From positions 1 through 64,000 of the forward strand of contig DATDGR010000233.1 in the NCBI GenBank assembly GCA_036521995.1: a stretch of 64,000 nt of DNA. The letters run 5' to 3'. Positions 33,869-40,620 of the stretch are shown piece after piece. The DNA is from Gp13-AA77 sp036521995. Its GTDB lineage: Bacteria; Acidobacteriota; Terriglobia; UBA7540. Under the pieces are notes generated by a model. The model ran no database searches, was not told the DNA's origin, and was given only the letters and a program-made list of their open reading frames with translations. The position numbers and the translations under genes were made by a program. The first letter of the stretch is position 1, and every line of letters begins with the position of its first letter.

Positions 33869-35251
33869 TTAGTTGCGTCTGTGAATCACCATCCGGATGC
33901 CGTGTTTCGGCCTGAGGGTGACGCTCGGGAGCAATGCGATTGGGTGGCCGGGAACCAGGGTGAGGCGGAAGCCCTGAGCGATAGCGGCGAGGAGCAACGT
34001 GGATTCCATCTGTGCGAAACCGGCTCCCACGCAGACGCGAGGGCCGCCTCCGAAGGGGAAATACGCGAACCTCGGCAGCGTCCCCTGGCGAATAGAATCA
34101 TTTTGCCACCGATCGGGATCGAAGCGCTCTGGATGGGGGAAAAAGCGCGGATCGCGATGCGTAACCCAAGGCGAAATGAAGACATTCGTGCCCGCTGGCA
34201 GGCGGTAGCCGCCCGCCTCGAAACCCTCCAGGGTCTCACGGCCGATGCCCCAGGCCGGCGGATAGAGCCGCAGAGACTCCTTCAGCACCCGGTCGGTGTA
34301 GCGGAGCCCAGGCAGGTCGCCGGGCGAGGGGACACGTCCGTCGAGAACCTGCTGAAGTTCGCCGGCGAGCTTTTCCTCGACCTCGGGATTCTGGCTGAGC
34401 AGGTACCACGTCCAGGAAAGGGCCAGGGCCGTGGTTTCATGCCCGGCCAGGAAGAGGGTCATGGCCTCGTCGCGAAGCTCGCGGTCATCCATCGTGCTTC
34501 CCGTTTCATCCTGCGCGCGCAAGAGCAGGCTGAGAAGGTCTTGAGATTCGCCCGAACCGTTTTGGCTACGGCGCTGGCGGATGATGGCGTAAAGAATGGC
34601 GTCGAGCTGGCGCACAGCGCGCCCCATCTTGGACACGCGGGGGATGCGGAACCACTTGGGCAGCACCATGGCCAGACGTGCATAATCGGCAAAGCGCTCC
34701 ATCACCACCTGCAGCGCTTCGCCCACCTCGTGCGCTTGAGCGGACACGTCGGCGCCGAACAGGCAACGGGCCACAATCTGCAGCGTGAGCCGCATCATCT
34801 CCTGATGAACGTCGAATACTCCGCCGTCCTGCCAGGCACCGATTGCGCGCTCCGTGCAATCGGTCATCACCTTGGCGTAGTTCAAGATGTTGTCGCGGTA
34901 GAACGCCGGCTGTACGAGCTTTCGCTGGCGGCGCCACTCCTCGCCTTCGGTGGTCAGAAGGCCGTCGCCCATGACCCCCGCCAGAGCTCGATAGTCACGC
35001 GACTTCACGAATCGCAAGGAGTTCTTGACTAAGATGGATTCAATGTCGTCCGGGTGCGCTAGCAGGCACACAGGAATATGCAGGAAGTGAAAAAGGACCA
35101 CGTCGCCATACTGCCGTGCCATCCGGGTCATGAAGCCGAGCAAATCGCGCCTGAGCTCGAGCATACTTCCGATGAAAGGACGGCCCTTCGGTCCGGGCGG
35201 GAGCCCGAGAGCGCCGGCCCACTTTTGCTCTGGGGCTGCGACGGACGTCAT
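33869..35251 (-). CDS. cytochrome P450
   Basis: A 460-residue soluble P450 mono-oxygenase. The I-helix oxygen-binding motif is A-G-H-E-T-T-A; the K-helix E-x-x-R is K-E-S-L-R-L-Y-P-P; the haem loop is F-P-F-G-G-G-P-R-V-C-V-G with the thiolate Cys. Length and motifs resemble bacterial CYP families with fatty-acid or terpenoid substrates (CYP102/CYP110-like), though the substrate cannot be told. There is no fused reductase and no ferredoxin gene nearby. The pterin dehydratase gene lies 7 bp upstream, so they are surely cotranscribed. Confidence 0.93.
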   Translation of the reverse strand: MTSVAAPEQKWAGALGLPPGPKGRPFIGSMLELRRDLLGFMTRMARQYGDVVLFHFLHIPVCLLAHPDDIESILVKNSLRFVKSRDYRALAGVMGDGLLTTEGEEWRRQRKLVQPAFYRDNILNYAKVMTDCTERAIGAWQDGGVFDVHQEMMRLTLQIVARCLFGADVSAQAHEVGEALQVVMERFADYARLAMVLPKWFRIPRVSKMGRAVRQLDAILYAIIRQRRSQNGSGESQDLLSLLLRAQDETGSTMDDRELRDEAMTLFLAGHETTALALSWTWYLLSQNPEVEEKLAGELQQVLDGRVPSPGDLPGLRYTDRVLKESLRLYPPAWGIGRETLEGFEAGGYRLPAGTNVFISPWVTHRDPRFFPHPERFDPDRWQNDSIRQGTLPRFAYFPFGGGPRVCVGAGFAQMESTLLLAAIAQGFRLTLVPGHPIALLPSVTLRPKHGIRMVIHRRN

Positions 35252-35258
35252 TCGGATC

Positions 35259-35546
35259 CTAGGAAATACTCTCGAGGCGGTTGATCTGGTGTGCTAGATC
35301 GAAATCCTTCTGGGTGATTCCGCCGGCGCTGTGGGTGCACAGGGCCATTGTCACGCGGTTGTACTTGATGGTGATGTCAGGATGATGGTTTCCCCGCTCG
35401 GCTGCCTCGGCGACACGATTGACGAACGCCATGGCAGGCAGAAAGGATTTGAAACTGAACTGCCTCTCGATGTTGCCGCCGGCGCGCGACCACCCCGGCA
35501 GATGCTGCAGTTTCTCGCTGATCTCGGCTTCGCTTAGTGTGGCCAC
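35259..35546 (-). CDS. phhB: pterin-4a-carbinolamine dehydratase
   Basis: A 95-residue member of the PCD/DCoH family, which dehydrates 4a-hydroxytetrahydrobiopterin to recycle the cofactor of aromatic amino acid hydroxylases. The active-site block is E-R-G-N-H-H-P-D-I-T-I-K-Y-N-R-V, followed by L-C-T-H-S-A-G-G-I-T-Q-K-D-F-D-L-A. No phenylalanine hydroxylase lies here; its place between a MobB-like GTPase (13-bp overlap) and a P450 suggests a link to molybdopterin or another pterin, or merely a shared operon. Confidence 0.92.
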   Translation of the reverse strand: MATLSEAEISEKLQHLPGWSRAGGNIERQFSFKSFLPAMAFVNRVAEAAERGNHHPDITIKYNRVTMALCTHSAGGITQKDFDLAHQINRLESIS

Positions 35547-36223
35547 GTTTGCTCCAAGGCGGAACGATGCTGGCTTAAGAACGACGGACGGTTCCGGTGG
35601 TCGGCGGCGGCCAGCTTATCTCTTACGAAATCGGCCAGCGCCGGACTCCAGAAGCCGGGCTTCGAAACGGGGAAGACAAGCTTGGCGGCCAGGGAGCCGG
35701 CATCGATGCCGGACCACCGTGAGGCGTCAGACGCAGTTTCGATGGTTTGCCACCCGAGCGTTACCAAGGCGTCCGCTTTAGCCAAAGCGCGCGCGGCCGA
35801 GGGCTTGAAATCAGCGCGCGAGCCGTCCACGACCGCGAGGTACAACAGCGGCTTAATGAACTCCAAGATGCTGTTGCTCTCGATCACCACCCACTCGGCT
35901 CCCTGCAGTTTTCGCCAGAGCAGCGGCAACGCGCTAGCGAGTTGCCCCTGACGTGCGCGCAGCCAGAAAGACCGTCGGGCCCCGGCTGCAAGATAGCGGC
36001 ATGTGTCGCTGCGTCCTGCCGCGTCAGGTTCTTCCGTCAGTGCAAAGGGATGTTCGCTCGGGGCGCAGTCGCAGGCGCGCCCGTCGCGCGAGCAGATCCC
36101 GTGGCCGTACTGCGTGATCTTCACGGCCGTCCAGCCGAGCGGCGCAAACTCGCGGACGAGCGTCGACATCACCGAGGTCTTACCGATGTTCCGGGTGTGA
36201 CCGCCGATCACGATGACTTTCAT
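35534..36223 (-). CDS. MobB-like P-loop GTPase
   Basis: A 229-residue P-loop protein. It opens with M-K-V-I-V-I-G-G-H-T-R-N-I-G-K-T-S (Walker A), then V-K-I-T-Q-Y-G-H-G, a Cys cluster (C-S-R-D-G-R-A-C-D-C, residues about 46-55) and D-A-A-G-R-S-D-T-C-R-Y-L-A-A-G-A, which matches the D-x-x-G-x-D-T-x-R-x-x-x-A-G-A pattern of MobB. MobB assists insertion of guanine nucleotide into molybdopterin. The Cys cluster is not standard and may bind a metal. ATG 36223 is chosen since the family core begins there. It is the first gene of a minus-strand operon with phhB, the P450 and the phosphatase. Confidence 0.65.
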   Translation of the reverse strand: MKVIVIGGHTRNIGKTSVMSTLVREFAPLGWTAVKITQYGHGICSRDGRACDCAPSEHPFALTEEPDAAGRSDTCRYLAAGARRSFWLRARQGQLASALPLLWRKLQGAEWVVIESNSILEFIKPLLYLAVVDGSRADFKPSAARALAKADALVTLGWQTIETASDASRWSGIDAGSLAAKLVFPVSKPGFWSPALADFVRDKLAAADHRNRPSFLSQHRSALEQTWPH

Positions 36224-36293
36224 GTGCGTTTCCGGGCGGTTCTCATTATAACGCGAGTGCAAAATACGGCAGGCCGGCAGATCGAGGTGCGGA

Positions 36294-36320
36294 TTGTCTG
36301 GAGGACACCTGGAGTAGAAT
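36294..36320 (+). promoter_or_regulatory. promoter for a leaderless MBL message
   Basis: TAGAAT at 36315-36320 ends six bases before ATG 36327; a TTGTCT-like -35 sits 15 bp upstream (36294-36299). No ribosome binding site fits between them, so the message is probably leaderless, as for the TPR gene. Confidence 0.55.
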
Positions 36321-36326
36321 GTAGGC

Positions 36327-36965
36327 ATGATTCAGGAAGTGGTTCCCGTCGGAATGCTGCAATGCAACTGTTACATCCTCGGAGATGAGGCCACCGGTGA
36401 GGCCATGGTGATCGACCCAGGCGATGACATCGACCGCGTCCAGCAAGTGCTGGAGCGGCACCGGCTGGCTCCGAAATACATCGTCGCTACTCATGCTCAC
36501 ATCGATCACGTGGGTGGCATCGAGAAACTGGCGCGGGCAACCGGCGCGGCGGTGATGATGCATCAAGAGGATCTGCCGCTCTATCAGAACCTGGCCACCC
36601 AGGCGGCCTGGCTGGGTGTCCGCTCTCCGGGCACGATCGAGGTTGATCAGTTTCTGCGGGAGGGTGATCGATTGCGATGGGGCGGGCGCTCTGTGGAGGT
36701 CCTGCATACCCCCGGACACTCACCGGGTAGTTTGTCGCTTTATCTTCCCGGGGACGAGCAGCGGGTCTTCAGCGGTGACACGCTGTTCCAGTCCAGTATC
36801 GGCCGCACTGATCTTTGGGGTGGGTCTTACGCGGAGATTCTGAGGTCCATCGAAGGCAAACTGCTGGTGCTTCCCGATCTTATTCCGGTGTTTCCTGGAC
36901 ACGGCCCTTCCACGACCATCGGCGAGGAGCGCCAGTTTAACCCATTTCTGACGGACTCCCGGTAA
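36327..36965 (+). CDS. MBL-fold hydrolase, glyoxalase II-like
   Basis: A 212-residue metallo-beta-lactamase-fold hydrolase. Metal ligands: T-H-A-H-I-D-H-V-G (residues about 56-64), L-H-T-P-G-H-S-P-G (about 127-135) and S-G-D-T-L-F (about 152), with a final F-P-G-H-G-P-S-T-T-I-G-E-E. This pattern belongs to the YcbL/GloB-like group that hydrolyses thioesters such as S-lactoylglutathione or unidentified substrates. In a bacillithiol producer (bshA is present) a bacillithiol thioester is a reasonable guess. Divergent from the MobB-like operon. Confidence 0.9.
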   Translation: MIQEVVPVGMLQCNCYILGDEATGEAMVIDPGDDIDRVQQVLERHRLAPKYIVATHAHIDHVGGIEKLARATGAAVMMHQEDLPLYQNLATQAAWLGVRSPGTIEVDQFLREGDRLRWGGRSVEVLHTPGHSPGSLSLYLPGDEQRVFSGDTLFQSSIGRTDLWGGSYAEILRSIEGKLLVLPDLIPVFPGHGPSTTIGEERQFNPFLTDSR

Positions 36966-36991
36966 AGAATGCAGGGGTGGGGCTCTGAACC

Positions 36992-38632
36992 CTATTTCTG
37001 GCCCGAGCCCGCGTTCTGCTCCCGGCTGGCCACGTACTGCTTGGCGTGCGTGATCAGCGCCGCCGCCTGCGGCATCGCCTCCACGGCTTTGGCGACCAAG
37101 GGGTCATCCTCACGCTCCAGCCGCAAGGCCTCGTCCTCGCCATAGATCATCAGGTAGAGCTGAACGCGGATGCGATGCTTCAGGAAGTCAAGGTTGTCGT
37201 TGACTTCGGCCGGCGTCACCGGGATGTGGTGGTCCGCCAGGTAGGAGTTGAATTCAGCGATCACCTCCGGCGTTACCTCGAAGTCGCGCGAGATGGTCTT
37301 GTGAAGCCCGAGGTAGCGCAGAGCGAATTCGGCAACAGCGTCGTGTTCGGCCAGCTTCTGCTCCACGTCATTCAGCTTGGTGGCTGACACTTCGATGTCC
37401 GGCGTAATTCCTCCGCCACCGTAAACCTCCCGCCCCCCGTCGGTCAGCCGCACCTGGCTCTTGGGGGTGGCTCCGTCTTCGGAGCGGTTGTAATAATCGT
37501 AGAGGGACACGTCTGAGTAGTCGCGCTGGATCAGCCGGCCGCTGGGAGTGTAGTAATGAGCCGTCGTGAGCGCCAGACCAGCGTGCTCGCTCAACGGGTA
37601 GACGGTCTGTACCAGGCCTTTTCCGAAGCTGGGCTCGCCCATGATCAAGGCCCGGTCGTGATCCTGCAAGGCTCCGCTCACAATCTCAGCGGCGCTGGCA
37701 GTGTAGCGGTCGATCAAGATCACCATGGGATACTCGTTGCCGCTGTTGCCGCGCGTGACGTAGTAGCGCTTCTCGCGGGAGGCGCGTCCGTAGTGGTAAA
37801 CAATCAGTTGATCTTTAGCCAGGAAGTGGTCGGAGACATCCACTGCCTCCTCGAGCAGGCCGCCAGGATTGTCGCGCAGGTCGAGAACGAGCCCCTTGAA
37901 ACCCTGCGCGCCGAGTTTTTTCAGCGCCTCACTCAGTTCGTCATCCGTGGTCTCATCGAACCCGTTCAGGTGGACATAGGCCACGCCGGACTTGAGCATG
38001 AAGGCGCTATCCACGGTGGGGCGCCGGATTTCGTCGCGCGTGATCGTGAACTCCACGGGCTCGTCGTAGCCTTCGCGGTGAACGCTGAGGTGAACCACCG
38101 TCCCTTTGGGACCCTTCAGCATGTCCGCCACTTGAGTCGTGGTGAGGCCTTCGGTATCCTTCCCTTCAATCTTCCAGATGGTGTCGCCCGGCCGCAGCCC
38201 GGCTCTGAAGGCCGGCGATCCCGGGATGGGCTTCTCGACGAAAGTGGTCAGCTTGCCGGCCGGGTTGAGGCGCGGACCGATCGTCATCCCCACGCCGTAG
38301 TACTTGCCCTCCTGTTCCTCGCGGATCTGAGCGAAATACTTGGGGTCAAAGAAGTTGGAGTGCGGATCGAGCGTCCGCAGCATGCCGGGAATGGCGCCCA
38401 CCGGGCTATTCGGCTCCGGTCCGTAGATCGCCTTGTTCGGGTCAACGGGATCGGCGTACTCGTGCTGGATGATTTCGTAAACGTGGGTGAAATCCTTCAG
38501 TCCGGATTGCACCTCCGACTCGTCGCCGGTGGCGGCTACAGCCTGCACGCGTGGGCCGTACAGTCCACCCACCAGTGACCCCACGGCCACCGCACTAGCA
38601 ACGAACCACACCAAGCGTCGAGCAGGTCTCAT
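36992..38632 (-). CDS. S41 C-terminal processing protease (CtpA type)
   Basis: A 546-residue exported peptidase. Signal segment at 8-30; S41 N-terminal helical region; PDZ domain (about 125-205: G-S-P-A-F-R-A-G-L-R-P-G-D-T-I-W-K-I-E-G); catalytic core with L-D-L-R-D-N-P-G-G-L-L-E-E-A, the Ser in Y-T-A-S-A-A-E-I-V-S-G-A and the Lys in S-F-G-K-G-L-V-Q. A Ser/Lys dyad is thus present. Residues about 440-546 form a charged extension. It degrades or trims periplasmic proteins. It converges with the MBL gene and is divergent from the GH13 gene, about 220 bp away. Confidence 0.93.
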   Translation of the reverse strand: MRPARRLVWFVASAVAVGSLVGGLYGPRVQAVAATGDESEVQSGLKDFTHVYEIIQHEYADPVDPNKAIYGPEPNSPVGAIPGMLRTLDPHSNFFDPKYFAQIREEQEGKYYGVGMTIGPRLNPAGKLTTFVEKPIPGSPAFRAGLRPGDTIWKIEGKDTEGLTTTQVADMLKGPKGTVVHLSVHREGYDEPVEFTITRDEIRRPTVDSAFMLKSGVAYVHLNGFDETTDDELSEALKKLGAQGFKGLVLDLRDNPGGLLEEAVDVSDHFLAKDQLIVYHYGRASREKRYYVTRGNSGNEYPMVILIDRYTASAAEIVSGALQDHDRALIMGEPSFGKGLVQTVYPLSEHAGLALTTAHYYTPSGRLIQRDYSDVSLYDYYNRSEDGATPKSQVRLTDGGREVYGGGGITPDIEVSATKLNDVEQKLAEHDAVAEFALRYLGLHKTISRDFEVTPEVIAEFNSYLADHHIPVTPAEVNDNLDFLKHRIRVQLYLMIYGEDEALRLEREDDPLVAKAVEAMPQAAALITHAKQYVASREQNAGSGQK

Positions 38633-38851
38633 GAGACTCCTTTCCCCATGGAGCTGTTAACGAGTATAACATGTCTCCACGCCCGGAGCGCGGCCAGCGA
38701 TCGGGGCATTCTGTTGGATGCGCCAGACGGTCCGGGAGAAACGCCCGGCGGAACCGATTTTCTTCTCCTCGTCACCCGGAGCCTGCCCATTCTATTGCCG
38801 GAGTTGTCTTGGATTCCGCAGTGGTGATACACATGAGGGCGGAGGCGCAGA

Positions 38852-40579
38852 ATGAAGAGCTATCTCCCTGGAATGCCTTGGCTTATACCTTTTGTCCTGC
38901 TCATGGCTGCGATCCGGCCACCCCCACCGGCTGGGTTTGGGGCTGCGGCTCCTGAATCACAAGGATCAGAACCATGGTGGAAACATGCCGTCTTCTACGA
39001 GATCTATCCTCGCAGCTTCAAAGACACAAATGGTGACGGCCTCGGCGACCTGAATGGCATCCCTTCCAAGCTCGATTACCTGCGCGACCTGGGGGTGGAC
39101 GCCCTCTGGATCACGCCCTTCTACCCCTCACCCCAGGTGGACTTCGGCTACGACATCAGCGACTACGAAAATGTCGACCCCGCTTACGGCAACCTGGCCG
39201 ATTTCGATTACTTGCTCGCCGAGGCCCATCAGCGCGGGATCAGAATTGTCCTGGACATGGTCCTGAACCACACTTCCGACCAGCACCCCTGGTTTGTGGA
39301 GTCGCGCTCCTCCCGCGACAATCCCAAGCGTGACTGGTACATCTGGCGCGACGGCAAGAATGGAGGCCCGCCTAACAACTGGATCTCCGTCTTCGGCGGC
39401 CCCGCCTGGACGTTCGACGAAAAGACCGGTCAGTGGTACTACCGCTACTTCTACCCGCAGCAGCCCGACTTGAACTGGCGTAACCCGGCGGTTCAAAAAG
39501 CCATGTTCGACCAGGTGCGATTCTGGCTGAAGCGCGGCGTGGACGGCTTCCGTCTCGATGCGGTCGCCAATCTTTTCGAGGATCCCAGCCTTCGTGACAA
39601 TCCCCTCCTGCCGGAGCCGGTGCCCGGCTCCACCACCGAACACGAAGAAGACGAGGTCTACAACATGGATCTGCCGGAGGTGCACACAGCGTTGCAGAGT
39701 TTGCGCAGGGTCACCGACTCCTTTTCGGAGCGCATCCTGGTGGGCGAGACCTGGCCCAAAAACATGGCCGGTTTGCTGAAATACTACGGCCCTGAAAATA
39801 ACGAGCTCCAGCTTCCCTTCAACTTTTTCTTCACCAAGGTTCCCAAGCTTGAGGCGGCGGCTTTCCGTTCCGAGGTGGAACAGACCCAGCAGGTGCTCGG
39901 GAGCCGCTGGACCACATGGGTGCTCAGCAACCACGATCTGGTCAGAGCTTACACGCGCTACGGCGATGGCCGGCATAACGACCAGATCGCCAAGATTCTC
40001 GTCACCATGCTGCTCACCCTGCGCGGCACGCCCTTCCTTTACTACGGGGAAGAAATCGGCATGCAAAACAACGATCCCAAGACCATCGACGAGGTGCGCG
40101 ACCCCGTGGGCAGGCGCAAGTGGCCCGCCGATAAAGGGCGCGACGGCGAGCGCACCCCGATGCAGTGGAATTCGAGTCCCGCCGCCGGTTTCACCACCGG
40201 CAAGCCTTGGCTGCCGATACCGGCCACGGCCGCCACCCACAACGTGGCGAGCGAGTCCGCCGACCCGGCTTCGATTCTGAATTTCTACAAGGCCCTGCTG
40301 CGCCTTCGCCGCCAAAGTCCGGCTTTGCTGGATGGGGAATATCAGACCCTGGGCGACGATCCTGCCGTCTTTGCCTACCTGCGCAAAACTCCGGGCGAGA
40401 CGGTCGCGGTGGCGCTGAACATGTCTGCGCAGAAGCAGACGCTCGACCTCGGCAAGGCAAATCTGGGCCCGACGAGCCTCAAGGTGGTACTCAGCAGCGT
40501 GCGCTCTTCGGGCGAGCCCGTGGCCGGCAACGAACTCCGGCTTGACCCTTTCGAGGCCGTCGTGCTCAGTCGGCCTTAG
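38852..40579 (+). CDS. exported GH13 alpha-glucosidase
   Basis: A 575-residue family-13 glycoside hydrolase with a signal peptide (about 1-32). Conserved regions: D-M-V-L-N-H-T-S-D (I), G-F-R-L-D-A-V-A (II, nucleophile Asp), V-G-E-T-W (III, acid/base Glu), L-S-N-H-D-L (IV), and Q-P-D-L-N-W typical of the oligo-1,6-glucosidase/alpha-glucosidase subfamily (GH13_17/23/31 group). It likely splits alpha-glucosidic bonds of malto- or isomalto-oligosaccharides outside the cytoplasm, unlike the cytoplasmic Bacillus enzymes. ATG 38852 has GGAGG 9 nt upstream. It converges with the subtilase-like gene. Confidence 0.92.
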   Translation: MKSYLPGMPWLIPFVLLMAAIRPPPPAGFGAAAPESQGSEPWWKHAVFYEIYPRSFKDTNGDGLGDLNGIPSKLDYLRDLGVDALWITPFYPSPQVDFGYDISDYENVDPAYGNLADFDYLLAEAHQRGIRIVLDMVLNHTSDQHPWFVESRSSRDNPKRDWYIWRDGKNGGPPNNWISVFGGPAWTFDEKTGQWYYRYFYPQQPDLNWRNPAVQKAMFDQVRFWLKRGVDGFRLDAVANLFEDPSLRDNPLLPEPVPGSTTEHEEDEVYNMDLPEVHTALQSLRRVTDSFSERILVGETWPKNMAGLLKYYGPENNELQLPFNFFFTKVPKLEAAAFRSEVEQTQQVLGSRWTTWVLSNHDLVRAYTRYGDGRHNDQIAKILVTMLLTLRGTPFLYYGEEIGMQNNDPKTIDEVRDPVGRRKWPADKGRDGERTPMQWNSSPAAGFTTGKPWLPIPATAATHNVASESADPASILNFYKALLRLRRQSPALLDGEYQTLGDDPAVFAYLRKTPGETVAVALNMSAQKQTLDLGKANLGPTSLKVVLSSVRSSGEPVAGNELRLDPFEAVVLSRP

Positions 40580-40620
40580 CCTGCGTTGTTGATCTCGTCA
40601 CTCGTCCCTGTCAGTGGCTC

